Shown: positions 17,630 through 27,068, numbered from the stretch's first letter. The stretch: 64,000 nt of DNA from Endozoicomonas gorgoniicola (GCF_025562715.2 NZ_JAPFCC010000001.1:3490501-3554500), one strand, 5' to 3'. Notes: generated by a model from the sequence alone, not told the origin. Translations and numbers: made by a program.

Positions 17630-18109
17630 ATGTTGACTTTCAATAAGGTACCCTGCAGCAACAAGTTAGTCATTGGCTGTGGCTCCCGGCATCAGCATCC
17701 AGGTGAGCATTTAGGTTGCGATACCCTGGATATCAGCAGTGAAATGGAACCCGGTATCTTAGGTGACATCACCATAAGCTGCCTTATGCACATGGAAATG
17801 TTTGAGCGGTACCAATTTATTTTATGTGAAGCTTTACCTGATAAACTATTTCGGGAACCCTTTTTTTATGAAAATCTTGACTTTTTCTCTCAAAAGAATG
17901 GTTTAATAATTTTCTTTTCAATTTCCTACCCCTCACTCACCTCATTAGCCAGCTACGCATCCCTTTATTCATGGAAACTGGATTTCATGGATTTATCTAA
18001 CCGATATTTATTAAGCCCCTTTGAATACGATGAATATTTTAGAATGGCTAATGATCTGTATTTTAATCACAAGTCCAAAAGCATGATTTCATACATTGCA
18101 AAAAAGTGA
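17630..18109 (+). CDS. Hypothetical protein, possible methyltransferase-like fold
   Basis: 159 residues from the ATG at 17630 (a TTG at 17624 is also possible). The start KLVIGCGSRHQHPGEHLGCDTLD (in parts) resembles motif I of class I SAM-dependent methyltransferases (VIGCG followed by an acidic residue after the next strand). The rest has no clear second motif, and the protein is shorter than most such enzymes. It may be a degenerate or minimal member. It is AT-rich and borders the split kinase gene. Function unknown. Confidence 0.5.
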   Translation: MLTFNKVPCSNKLVIGCGSRHQHPGEHLGCDTLDISSEMEPGILGDITISCLMHMEMFERYQFILCEALPDKLFREPFFYENLDFFSQKNGLIIFFSISYPSLTSLASYASLYSWKLDFMDLSNRYLLSPFEYDEYFRMANDLYFNHKSKSMISYIAKK

Positions 18110-18222
18110 GAATGTTTATTTCAATTATCTTCAGGCTCATCATCCTCTGACTCGACTTTCGGTCATTTAACCAGTGAACTCTCGTATTCTGGTTGCTTAT
18201 AAACATCTGAACATCCGTTATC

Positions 18223-19013
18223 TCAATCAGGTTCGTACAGATCGATATCTTCCATCACCTCCTCCAGACATTCCTTTACTGCTTTAATAGATGGGCGGTC
18301 TTCAGGCTTTATACAACAACAGGGATACGCCACATCCTTCAAAATTTTAATGTATTGTTCAACAGCAAATTCACCCCATTTTATTACAAAACCTCGTAGC
18401 AATGGCTGCTGCTGACTTCCCCGTGCCAACTCAATGAGATACTGAATGTCTTTCCTGTTTTCAAGATATTTACTCAGTAAAACCTCAATCATTAACAGGC
18501 CAACACCATACATTTGCCCTCTTTTTGTTACTACCCCTCCTGCTCTTATTTCTGGAGCCAGATGATAACACTGAATAGCACCGGAGGGCTTTGATTCAGG
18601 TTCTATTTCAAACAGAGAACCAAAATCAATAAACTTCAAATCACCCTCTTCATTAAACATCAGGTTCGAACCTTTCAGATCAATATAGAGAATATTTCTC
18701 TCATGCAAGTACTCCAGCACATCAAGAATGCACATCAGCATATCGGTAAATCCACGAACAGATAAAAGGTAGTGAAATCGTTCAAAAGGCTGAGAGTCCA
18801 GTATAAGCTCTTTAAAGCTATGAGACAGGTATTCCAGATAGAGTATAACCAGTTTTTCAGTCCTGTTTTTTTCATGGCCAATCAACGTCACTATTCCCTT
18901 ATGTTCAAGCTGCAAAAGCTGCCTTACTTCTTTAAATAGACTTTCAAAGAGTTGATCGTCAGTTTGGTTTGTAACTGATTTCCTTACTTTAGCAACAACC
19001 TTTTTCTGTACAC
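18223..19013 (-). pseudogene. Eukaryote-like protein kinase, 3' part, split by IS30 copy 1
   Basis: This fragment holds most of a protein kinase domain. The ATP-anchoring Lys is in VVAKVRK, the catalytic loop reads YIDLKGSN (HRD changed to YID), the DFG motif is in FIDFGSLFE, and APE is in YHLAPEI. The Gly-rich loop is missing because IS30 separates it. It lies on the other side of the insertion (20135-20726). Joining the two parts and removing one CAC target copy gives an uninterrupted frame of 459 residues with LLQCVKEG running into VQKKVVAK. Loss of the HRD Arg is common among divergent effector kinases. As it stands, the fragment lacks the nucleotide-binding loop and is presumably inactive. 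Confidence 0.85.
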
Positions 19014-20134
19014 CCTGAATTCGTATCATAAGTGCATAACCTCTGTAACCAGAGGATTGTTTCAGAACCTTTGAAGTGAATCAGAACTCAGGGGTATTCT
19101 GTAAAGCAACCAAACCATACAGAGGAAGCCAAGGATGGCCTATACACACCTGAGCTCTGAAGAGAGATATTATATCGAAACTGAACTCAAAAATGGGACT
19201 TCACAAAACAAAATTGCTAAAAAGCTTGGCCGTTCACAGCCTACCGTGTCGCGAGAAGTAAACCGCAATAAAGGGCAAAGAGGGTACAGGCACCAACAGG
19301 CTAATCGCACAGCTCGGCAGCGGCACAAAGATAAGCCAAAAGCTATTAAGCTGACAGACGACATTAAACAACGTATTTCAAACGATATCCGTTCAGATTG
19401 GAGTCCTGAACAAGTGGCTGGAAGGCTTGAAAAGGACGGTGTAATCAAGCTGCATCATGAGACGATTTATCAATTTGTAGCGGATGATAAACGGCGCGGA
19501 GGCTCGCTCTATAAGCACTTGAGGCACCAGAAAAAAACTTATCGAAAGCGATACGGTTCAGCTCATAACCGAACCGGTATACCAAATCGGGTTGGCATTG
19601 AAGAACGCCCCGAAGTGGTCAACAACAGAGAGCGAGTTGGTGACTGGGAAGCTGATACTGTAATAGGTAAAAATCATAAAGGAGCCATCGCTACATTAGA
19701 TGAACGAAAAACCAAGCTTCGCCTTGCTGTCCCTCTACCAGGCAAGAAGGCAAAAGCGGTTAAACAGGGAATAATTGACGTACTCAAGCCTCTGAAAAGG
19801 TTTGTAAAGACAATAACATACGACAATGGAAAGGAGTTTGTTCAGCATGAATCAATTGCCAAAGCTTTAAAATGTGACAGCTACTTTGCTGCCCCCTACC
19901 ATTCTTGGGAAAGAGGCCAGAATGAGAATGCTAATGGTTTGCTAAGGCAGTATTTCCCCAAGTCGATGGAGCTTAATGGCGTGACAGAAAAAGATGTCAT
20001 CATTGCAGTGGATAAGCTGAACAACAGGCCAAGAAAGTGCCTGGGCTACAAGACTCCTTATGAGGCATTTAAAGAGTCAACTGGAATAGATGCAAGAAAA
20101 GTCATGGGTTATGCACTTATGACTTGAATTCAGG
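19014..20134 (+). mobile_element. IS30 family insertion sequence, copy 1
   Basis: 1121 bp. The ends begin CCTGAATTC and share the inner inverted repeat TCATAAGTGCATAACC. A 3-bp target duplication CAC is seen at 19011-19013 and 20135-20137. The element is intact and appears identical in sequence to copy 2 at 31387-32507. It inserted into a kinase gene in the opposite orientation. Confidence 0.95.
19135..20127 (+). CDS. IS30 family transposase
   Basis: 330 residues. An N-terminal helix-turn-helix (HLSSEERYYIETELKNG and KIAKKLGRSQPTVSREVNRN) is followed by an rve-type integrase core. The DDE residues are in GDWEADTVIG, ITYDNGKEF and the Glu-bearing ENANGLLRQYFPK region. The frame is full length and intact, so the element should be able to move. 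Confidence 0.96.
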   Translation: MAYTHLSSEERYYIETELKNGTSQNKIAKKLGRSQPTVSREVNRNKGQRGYRHQQANRTARQRHKDKPKAIKLTDDIKQRISNDIRSDWSPEQVAGRLEKDGVIKLHHETIYQFVADDKRRGGSLYKHLRHQKKTYRKRYGSAHNRTGIPNRVGIEERPEVVNNRERVGDWEADTVIGKNHKGAIATLDERKTKLRLAVPLPGKKAKAVKQGIIDVLKPLKRFVKTITYDNGKEFVQHESIAKALKCDSYFAAPYHSWERGQNENANGLLRQYFPKSMELNGVTEKDVIIAVDKLNNRPRKCLGYKTPYEAFKESTGIDARKVMGYALMT

Positions 20135-20726
20135 CACCCTCTTTTACGCACTGCAACAGGAAAGCATTACTAAATGTACCACTCCCTATTAGACGGGCTT
20201 CACTTCGCCAACACTCTACCATTGGTTTTAACGAACGCTCGCCTGGCGTTGCATTGGAAGACTGCTGGCTTGTTTCCTGCGTTTGGGTGGTTGTACCACT
20301 TTCTTCTTCAGGCTGACTGTCTTCCTGATTACTGCCAGCTTCCGGCTGGTCGTTAATGGTACTGCCTTCGCCAGACGGTGAATGTCTTACATAGTTCTCA
20401 TAACTCACTGACCACGGCAATGTATTGCAGGCACAAAATGGTCGTGCAAAGAATTTAATCGAGTGTTCATCATCTTCAGAATCTGCACCAGCTTCTTCAT
20501 CACCCCATAAATCAGTGATCAAATAACTATTGTTTTCATGGGAAGGCTCTTCAGCAACAAAGTTATCATCGGATATCTCTATTAACGTTGAATCTACTTC
20601 TTCGGGCATGGAGCGCATATAGGCAAATGCCAGCAAAAGCAAAGGTTCCAGTAAATTTTTTCCATTACCAGGATAGAATGCACCTGATAAGACGATAGCT
20701 CCGGAAAGCACACATTCAGTGATCAT
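20135..20726 (-). pseudogene. Eukaryote-like protein kinase, 5' part, split by IS30 copy 1
   Basis: The first ~197 codons of the split kinase. The start MITECVLSGAIVLSGAF and the nearby hydrophobic helix suggest a membrane-associated or exported N-terminus. Then comes an acidic, Gln/Ser/Thr-rich linker (QPEEESGTTTQTQETSQQ). The part ends in the kinase Gly-rich loop IGSGTFSNAFLLQC. The frame runs into IS30 and stops at a TGA formed inside the element. See 18223-19013 for the catalytic part. Confidence 0.8.
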
Positions 20727-20825
20727 AGAAACCGGAAAAATAAAGTATAAAGCCTATCAGGTTAGCTAATAATTATTTTTGAGCCACCTGACAAGGGTGA
20801 TTGGGGAATAATTTGGTCATGAATC

Positions 20826-20870
20826 GAGGTAGTTGTTGCTGAGGTAGTTGTTGCTGAGGTAGTTGTTGCT
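20826..20870. repeat. Three tandem copies of GAGGTAGTTGTTGCT
   Basis: Three identical 15-bp direct repeats, about 110 bp before the start of the secreted HAD-like gene. They may be a slipped-strand repeat in the promoter region. No stop-free reading is needed to explain them. Confidence 0.85.
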
Positions 20871-20980
20871 GATCTGCCAGATGGATGAGCAATGGTCTTA
20901 TGTTGGCAACTAACCCCTTCCTGAATTTACTGCTAGATTTCTGGTTGAATATTCATACAGTCAAAAAAGGAAGTAAAATC

Positions 20981-22528
20981 ATGCGTACAGCGTACGTCTT
21001 TTTCACGCTGATCATTCTGTCAACCTCTGGTTATCCTTTATCAGGTTTGGCAGGAGGGGTGATTTTATCAGAGCGAACGCTCTGGAACTATCCTGAAGTC
21101 ATATTGGAAAGCTCTTCTGAAGCACCTCAAAAGCAATCCACTGAATTATTGACATCATCACTATTTGAGCCTTATAAAACAGACATAAAAGTTATTCCGG
21201 GAGGGAGTAAAAAAAATCAACGCCCTCAGTTACAACGTTATGACAGTCAAGGCCTCAGCTCAGACGAAGAGGATTACGATCTGGACTCCCAACAGGCTGA
21301 ACCTTTTTTCAGAGATCCGCATTTTGAAGATTTGAATAGCCGTTTGAATGCCGCTTTGAATAAGCTTGATAACTGGCTAAAAAAACATCCGGATACTGTT
21401 CTGGTTCTTGAGCTGGATATTGATGGGGTAATGATTCATTTTCTGGCTCCACCCACTTTAGGAAAACCATTCAGCATCCCTGAAGACCAGCAGAAAATAC
21501 TGGACAAGCTTGATACGTTCATCAGGCAACACCCTAATATTTACCTTTTCTACAATACTGCCCGGCCTGACTTGTCATTTGAGCGCCCTGTTGCAGATCA
21601 CGCTTCAGAAACAACCCGGAGACATTGGTTTTCACTTCGCAGAATACAAAAAGATCAGAACTCTCTTGGAACAATTCAGGCGAAGGCAGATGGACCCTAT
21701 GGGGATACAATCACATACAAACTACCTGCCGCCAAAGCCATCATAACAGGTGGTGGTGGTCATATTGAATTTGCGTCTGAAAGTTTTGCAACGGATCAGG
21801 ACCTGATAGAGATCAATGCCGCCCTGGACCAGTGGCGTAAGGATGACTTAATTGCATTGCCCGATGTACTGTCCAGCTACGTAATCAGTGAACACTATCG
21901 CCGGAGTGGTTCGGAAAGAATGCTACCCATCCTTCTCAGCCCCAGAACTAACAGCAGCCCATTGGTCACAGGGCCGTTTAATACACTCCCCATGATGCAG
22001 TTCATAAAACTTTATGATCAAAAAATGGAGGAAGCCTTCTTTTACAGCTTTAATGGAGTCGCCCTGAACAAAGGCACTGCCGCCCGGCTGTTACTGAGCC
22101 TCCTGCATAAGAAACAATTTCTTAAAGGAAAAAAAGGTCTGCTGGTAGCCGCTGGTGATTCATTCTACGATGCCCCAATGATAAATCCTGTCTTTGAAGC
22201 CGCTACCCTTGAAGTCGTTACCTGGGACCAGATGACAGCCCGGGAAAACCGCATCAGGAGCGACATCGTGAGTACCGAGGTACCCCAGCTCCCTCCCGCT
22301 ACAAATTTTTTACTGGAGGGAGACCTGGTCTGGCTACTGGGGGTTAAGGTTTGCAGCCTGAACGAAAGAAATTATAATCTTTGCAATTTAACAAACCCTG
22401 CCCTTAACCAGACCCTTTCGAATCCAAAGATAGTGACGGCTAAAGGATTGGAGCTGGACTTAACCGTCAACCTGTTTGAGAAGATTACTGATGCCCTGAA
22501 CCAATATCAGGCCACATCAGCTCTCTAG
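20981..22528 (+). CDS. Secreted HAD superfamily hydrolase-like protein
   Basis: 515 residues from the ATG at 20981, chosen because AAGGA precedes it and a signal peptide (RTAYVFFTLIILSTSGYPLSG) follows; a longer frame from 20885 lacks both. HAD motifs are visible: motif I LELDIDGVMI (Asp146 and Asp148), motif II-like FYNTARPDLS, and motif IV AGDSFYDAPM (Asp393 and Asp397). The layout resembles Cof or sucrose-phosphatase-like HAD phosphatases. A HAD enzyme with a signal peptide is uncommon. A periplasmic or secreted phosphatase is the simplest reading. The acidic stretch SSDEEDYDLDS near residue 90 precedes the domain. Confidence 0.65.
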   Translation: MRTAYVFFTLIILSTSGYPLSGLAGGVILSERTLWNYPEVILESSSEAPQKQSTELLTSSLFEPYKTDIKVIPGGSKKNQRPQLQRYDSQGLSSDEEDYDLDSQQAEPFFRDPHFEDLNSRLNAALNKLDNWLKKHPDTVLVLELDIDGVMIHFLAPPTLGKPFSIPEDQQKILDKLDTFIRQHPNIYLFYNTARPDLSFERPVADHASETTRRHWFSLRRIQKDQNSLGTIQAKADGPYGDTITYKLPAAKAIITGGGGHIEFASESFATDQDLIEINAALDQWRKDDLIALPDVLSSYVISEHYRRSGSERMLPILLSPRTNSSPLVTGPFNTLPMMQFIKLYDQKMEEAFFYSFNGVALNKGTAARLLLSLLHKKQFLKGKKGLLVAAGDSFYDAPMINPVFEAATLEVVTWDQMTARENRIRSDIVSTEVPQLPPATNFLLEGDLVWLLGVKVCSLNERNYNLCNLTNPALNQTLSNPKIVTAKGLELDLTVNLFEKITDALNQYQATSAL

Positions 22529-22549
22529 TGCAGCTAAGCGCTAAAAACC

Positions 22550-22681
22550 ATGCAGGCAGCACTAGTATTTTCAGCAAAGTATCGCCGGAACGTATTCACG
22601 AGGGAAATGACCGATCAACTTCGTGAGATCTTTTCAGAAACCTGCCCGCAAATGGAGTGCCACTTTCAGAAAATTCGTTAA
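22550..22681 (+). pseudogene. IS200/IS605 TnpA remnant (N-terminal 43 codons)
   Basis: The frame begins MQAALVFSAKYRRNVFT and resembles the start of IS200-type Y1 transposases (LVFxTKYRRxVF). It ends at TAA after QKIR, before the HUH motif and catalytic Tyr. Downstream (about 22726-22751) the hairpin ACCCGC/GCGGGT and the palindrome ACGATCGT may be the remaining end of the element. Too short to be active. Confidence 0.6.
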
Positions 22682-22768
22682 GACTTCTAAACGATCGTCA
22701 CAGCAAGGCTAGCGCCTTGCGCTGGCTAGACCCGCCTCTAAAGAAGCGGGTTTGCGCCAGTGTTTCGA

Positions 22769-24817
22769 TCAAAAAGCATCACAAGTCCTACTCAGGTTTG
22801 CCGCCTCAATCCACTCATTATCAGGCTGGTTATATTTCGAACTGGAATAATTTTCAATAAATAGCTTATTCAGTTCGAAGCGTAAACTGGGGTTAACAAT
22901 TCTATAATGTTGATGGAAGGTACCTTCGGAGTATTTAGAATCCAGTGAAATAATAGTGTTCAGTGAATTCTGGTTTTTATCGAGATATATTTTGGCTACC
23001 AACTCGTCGTTTCTCCCTTGTATAACCTGATAAATTTCCAGAGGTTCTTCATGTTCATTATATTCTCCAATTCTTGTAAGAGTAATGCTGGCTGCTGATA
23101 GTTGGTAATCATTTTTTAAAAAATCAGCCCTATCACCAAGTTGAATTTCAAATCGGTAATCTGAATCACCTCTTTCAGGTAAATTTACATCTGAAGCGGT
23201 TCCCTTCACAGAGGAACTCTTACCACCCTGACCCAATAGAGTTTTTTTATGATCACTTACTTTTCGAAAAACAACATGCTCACTATTTGCCAAATCCGGA
23301 CTAAGGGTGTAAGTCAGATCAGCAACTTCTATTTTTTCCACGCCTAATGGCATCGCTTCAATTATTTTTTGAAACTGTGATTCATAAATTCCAGAAGAAT
23401 CAATTGATTTTTCAAATACAGAGGCAGACCATGAATTCACAATGCTTTCAGATTCATTCAATAAAGGACTGTCGACACCCTGATTTCTCTTGATGATTGA
23501 AAGAAGTTTCCTGGACTTATATATTTTAGAAGCATGACAGGAGAGAAGCCTTGCCTGATTTTCCTGATGATCACAAAAATAGTCTTCCACTCCACTACCC
23601 TTTTTGAGTAAACATGCTTTTTTTGCAGAAATAGCAATATCGTCAAACCCACCCACTTCTGTCGGCTCAACATGTGTACCTTCAGAAAAATCATTAAATG
23701 TTTCTATTAAAACAATATCAGGCTTGTCATCTGAATTGTGCAACACCTGATCCCACGCAAACTCAAAAGTATTAACACCATTTTCAGATCGCATTAATAT
23801 TTTTTTTGTTCTATTCCACGCTGCATACCTTGTATCCATTCCGGGTGAAACTGACTGAACACGTAAAGGGATTCGATCTTTATGCCTTTTGTTAAGCTCG
23901 TTAAGACTATCAACCGTTCTCTTAATATCTTGATGGTTGCCAAACCCGTCAAAATTTTGCTTGATAAATGTTTTACTACTTGTCGTTGCCCGTCGCTCCC
24001 TTGGAACAATCCATGGCAGATTACCAACAACCTCTGGGATCAATGATATATTATGCCTCCAGCTGCTACTATCTGCTTCTCCCATACGCCAGATAAACTG
24101 TGGATTACGTTCAAAGGTATTCGTATTAAAAAAATCGGATAAACGTGATCGCTTCAGGGACTTGTGTCTAATTCCTAAATCTAAAACAAACAGTAAAGGT
24201 TTTCTATCATAAGTAATTCCATCATTATTTTGATAGAATTGAGAAACTATTTTAGTAATTTGCAAACGGTAGTTGTTCTTCCAATATTCTTCTGATTTAT
24301 TAGTCGTAAACCAGCTAGGTATCCACAAGGGAACGACAGGAAAGGTATCTCCACCTTCTTTTTGAAGTCTTTGTAAAACTTTTCTTTGAGATGTTATCGC
24401 TTTGTCGGGCGTACTCGCATTATTATTATACCCCCACTCCACAATGAAGCCATCAATATTGCCAGCCCTGGCTACTAAAATCTGCCATTCATGATAGTGG
24501 TCGTTACCAGCATAAGTTGACCCAACCATCGTTCGATCATTAGTTCCAAACCCGAGATGCCCATCCAAAAGTAAATAGGGTTGGTCTCCATAACGATCTT
24601 TTAACTCGAAACCATTGCCAAACAAATAATCTCCCTTATTCATTACTTTTTGTGAACCTACACTATTATTAGCATGAAAAACGGCAAGGACAATCGGTTT
24701 ACCACGCACGAATTCAAACGCCAGGCTCTTACCAGAAAACATCATAACCAGAGTTGTAAATACGGTAATAATACATGACATCAGACATTGAGAAAGACAT
24801 GAATAATGTGGATACAT
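22769..24817 (-). CDS. Secreted GH99/GH71-like glycoside hydrolase
   Basis: About 682 residues from the ATG at 24817 (AAAGG 9 nt upstream); a GTG at 24844 is the alternative. A signal peptide (CIITVFTTLVMMFSGKSLAF) precedes a TIM-barrel-like region: KPIVLAVFHANN near the start, GFIVEWGYNNN, FPVVPLWIPSWF, and IVLIETFNDFSEGTHVEPT. The last matches the NEWxEGTxIEP pattern of GH99-like endo-alpha-mannosidases and WbsX-type proteins. GH99 enzymes cut internal alpha-mannosidic bonds in N-glycans or mannans. The C-terminal ~250 residues are unassigned. The gene is strongly AT-rich compared with its neighbours, which suggests transfer. Substrate is not proven. Confidence 0.65.
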   Translation of the reverse strand: MYPHYSCLSQCLMSCIITVFTTLVMMFSGKSLAFEFVRGKPIVLAVFHANNSVGSQKVMNKGDYLFGNGFELKDRYGDQPYLLLDGHLGFGTNDRTMVGSTYAGNDHYHEWQILVARAGNIDGFIVEWGYNNNASTPDKAITSQRKVLQRLQKEGGDTFPVVPLWIPSWFTTNKSEEYWKNNYRLQITKIVSQFYQNNDGITYDRKPLLFVLDLGIRHKSLKRSRLSDFFNTNTFERNPQFIWRMGEADSSSWRHNISLIPEVVGNLPWIVPRERRATTSSKTFIKQNFDGFGNHQDIKRTVDSLNELNKRHKDRIPLRVQSVSPGMDTRYAAWNRTKKILMRSENGVNTFEFAWDQVLHNSDDKPDIVLIETFNDFSEGTHVEPTEVGGFDDIAISAKKACLLKKGSGVEDYFCDHQENQARLLSCHASKIYKSRKLLSIIKRNQGVDSPLLNESESIVNSWSASVFEKSIDSSGIYESQFQKIIEAMPLGVEKIEVADLTYTLSPDLANSEHVVFRKVSDHKKTLLGQGGKSSSVKGTASDVNLPERGDSDYRFEIQLGDRADFLKNDYQLSAASITLTRIGEYNEHEEPLEIYQVIQGRNDELVAKIYLDKNQNSLNTIISLDSKYSEGTFHQHYRIVNPSLRFELNKLFIENYSSSKYNQPDNEWIEAANLSRTCDAF

Positions 24818-24999
24818 TTTATTTAACCTTTTGAGAAAATACACTTTTCTTTATCCTGAACAAAGTTAATTAGAAATGTTTTCCATCTCTGAAAAGACGG
24901 CTGGACAGTCAAAAACATACCGTTTGAAAGAAAGATATAGATCAATTCTGATTTCAGGGGAAAAGCAGTACTCAACCTTTCACCTGAAATCAGTCACTT

Positions 25000-26295
25000 T
25001 CACCATTCAACCGGACGAACAAAGGCATCCTTTCCTGCATATTCCGCCATATCACCCAGCTCTTCCTCAATCCGCATCAGCTGGTTGTACTTTTCTATCC
25101 GTTCGCCACGGCAGGGCGCACCGGTTTTTAGATGTCCGGTTCCCAGTGCCACAGTCAGGTCGGCAATAAATGTATCCATGGTTTCACCGCTACGATGCGA
25201 TACAAAAGCCCCCCAGCCGCAGCTATGGCAAAGATGCACCGCATCCACGGTTTCTGTCAGCGTTCCGATCTGATTCAGTTTAATCAGGGCCGAATTGGCG
25301 GCTTCCTGCTCTATCCCCCTGGCAATGTATTCAACATTGGTGACGAAGATATCGTCGCCTACTATCTCAACCCGGTCGCCCAGGGCCCCATTAAGCACAG
25401 GCCAGCCCTCCCAGTCGTCTTCTGCCAGACCGTCTTCCAGCAGAATGACCGGAAAAGCATCAACCAGCTCCCGATAATAGTCAGTCATTGCTTCAGCGGT
25501 GAGTGAGCGTTTCTCGGTATGAAGCTGATATTTGCCGTCCCTGTAAAACTCAGACGACGCTGGATCAATACATAACCCAACGTCCTTGCCCGGTTTCAGC
25601 CCTGTTTTCTCAATGCCGGCAACCATCAGTTCCAGAGGCTCCCTGTTCGAAGTGACCTGAGGCGCAAACCCGCCTTCATCTCCAACACCGGCATGATGAC
25701 CTTTCTCCAGCAATACAGCACGAAGGGCATGGTAAATTTCGCTGGCCCAGCGCATGGCATCGGTAAACGTATCGGCTCCGTAAGGTGCAATCATATATTC
25801 CTGAAAGTCAGCCCCCTGCCAGCGACTGTGAACGCCGCCATTCATAATGTTCAGGCAGGGAACTGGCAGAAGGTTAGCGCTGATTCCGCCAATATACTGA
25901 TAAAGAGGTAATTGTACGGCGGTCGCCGCTGCTCTTGCCGCCGCCAGAGAGACGCCCAGAATGGCATTGGCACCTAAACGCGATTTATCCCGGGTACCAT
26001 CGAGTTGTATCAGCTGATTATCAATCCAGGACTGATCCCGGACATTAGCCCCGTAAAAATGCTCATTTATTTCTGTATTGATCAGTTCAACGGCCTTTTG
26101 TACCCCGTTGCCTGAATATCGCCCCTCTTCATCGTCCCTCAGTTCAACAGCTTCTCTGGAGCCTGTGCTGGCACCGGACGGGACGGAAGCCCTGGCTGCC
26201 ACGCCATTGATCAGGCTGCACTCCACCTCAACGGTAGGGTTTCCTCTGGAATCAAGAATTTCACGGGCATGCAGACCGTTAATTTCGAAATCCAT
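25000..26295 (-). CDS. eno: Enolase, divergent form (probably a second copy)
   Basis: 431 residues from the ATG at 26295, which has GGAGG upstream; the longer frame from 26346 is less likely. Enolase landmarks are present: INGLHAREILDSRGNPTVEVE, SVPSGASTG, GDEGGFAP, GDDIFVTN, KLNQIGTLTET and SHRSGET. Departures from typical bacterial enolase are LEDGLAEDDW where LEDP is usual, and NGGVHSRWQGADFQEYMI in place of NGGxHAxNxxDxQEFM. The main eno of Gammaproteobacteria normally sits next to pyrG, not here, so this may be a paralogue. It would interconvert 2-phosphoglycerate and phosphoenolpyruvate. The active-site Lys and His are kept. Confidence 0.88.
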   Translation of the reverse strand: MDFEINGLHAREILDSRGNPTVEVECSLINGVAARASVPSGASTGSREAVELRDDEEGRYSGNGVQKAVELINTEINEHFYGANVRDQSWIDNQLIQLDGTRDKSRLGANAILGVSLAAARAAATAVQLPLYQYIGGISANLLPVPCLNIMNGGVHSRWQGADFQEYMIAPYGADTFTDAMRWASEIYHALRAVLLEKGHHAGVGDEGGFAPQVTSNREPLELMVAGIEKTGLKPGKDVGLCIDPASSEFYRDGKYQLHTEKRSLTAEAMTDYYRELVDAFPVILLEDGLAEDDWEGWPVLNGALGDRVEIVGDDIFVTNVEYIARGIEQEAANSALIKLNQIGTLTETVDAVHLCHSCGWGAFVSHRSGETMDTFIADLTVALGTGHLKTGAPCRGERIEKYNQLMRIEEELGDMAEYAGKDAFVRPVEW

Positions 26296-26540
26296 GAGCG
26301 TTACCTCCACATAGAGAAAGTTAAATATAGAAGGAGCAGCTGACAATTGGTAAATAATTAATTCTGGCTCCTCCGGCTTCCTGCTTTATAGTCGACGACA
26401 TGCAGTCACCGTCTGAGCTATCTCCCACCGACAGGAATTCACTCTGTCAGCCAGACTAACAGTCTGGTTATACAAGCTTCTCAAAGTACTCTGTAGGATT
26501 GGCACCAGTAAAGGAAAAGCCCCCATGGAAGGAGTAAATC

Positions 26541-26906
26541 ATGGCACTATCCATTAATCTGGAAGACCACTACAACTACACACTGGTAGAGATTGAAGGC
26601 AAGGTTGACGCCAGCTCGGCACAGATGCTTGACCGGGCGCTGGAATCTGCCACGTTTGAAGGTAACCGTCATCTGATCCTGGACTGTTCCCATCTGTCCA
26701 GCATCAGTTCAGAAGGGCTGCGTGTGCTGATGAACGCCAGAACTCAGCTGGCACGGTTCCACAGTCTGACCCTTTGCAACGTGTCGTCTGCCATTGCCTC
26801 ACTGTTCAGGCTCTGCGGTATCACCCGGTACATTCAGGTCGTCGGAGGCGTCGATGAAGCAGAAGCGCTGCTTTATGAGAAGGATACGGGACTGGGAAAG
26901 CTATAG
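26541..26906 (+). CDS. STAS domain protein (anti-sigma factor antagonist-like)
   Basis: 121 residues forming a single STAS domain: VEIEGKVDASSAQMLDRAL, HLILDCSHLSSISSEGLRVLMNA and FRLCGITRYIQVVGG. The Ser in SSISSEG is the site phosphorylated in SpoIIAA-like proteins. Such proteins act by partner switching with HPK-type kinases, but none is encoded nearby. AAGGAG precedes the ATG. The gene is divergent from the enolase gene and directly abuts the dmsA remnant. Confidence 0.88.
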   Translation: MALSINLEDHYNYTLVEIEGKVDASSAQMLDRALESATFEGNRHLILDCSHLSSISSEGLRVLMNARTQLARFHSLTLCNVSSAIASLFRLCGITRYIQVVGGVDEAEALLYEKDTGLGKL

Positions 26907-27068
26907 AACCATACCAAACAGCATGGCAGGACGCTGGATGGGCTATGCCATTTTTGCCGATACAGCAGTTTCCCCCATGTTCGAATGTCGGTCTGTGTAT
27001 GAAATGTGTTCAGAGATTGCCAAAAGACTGGGCGTTGAAGAGGCTTACACTGAAGGTCGGGATCAGGA
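26907..27068 (+). pseudogene. dmsA: dmsA remnant, first piece (5'-truncated, before ISL3)
   Basis: The frame reading MGYAIFADTAVSPMFECRSVYEMC and then EIAKRLGVEEAYTEGRDQE matches a late segment of DmsA, the molybdopterin subunit of DMSO reductase. Everything upstream, roughly two thirds of the protein including the iron-sulfur and cofactor-binding parts, is absent. The fragment begins right after the STAS stop codon, so a deletion junction lies at about 26907-26925. It continues in frame beyond the ISL3 insertion at 28407. Confidence 0.85.
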
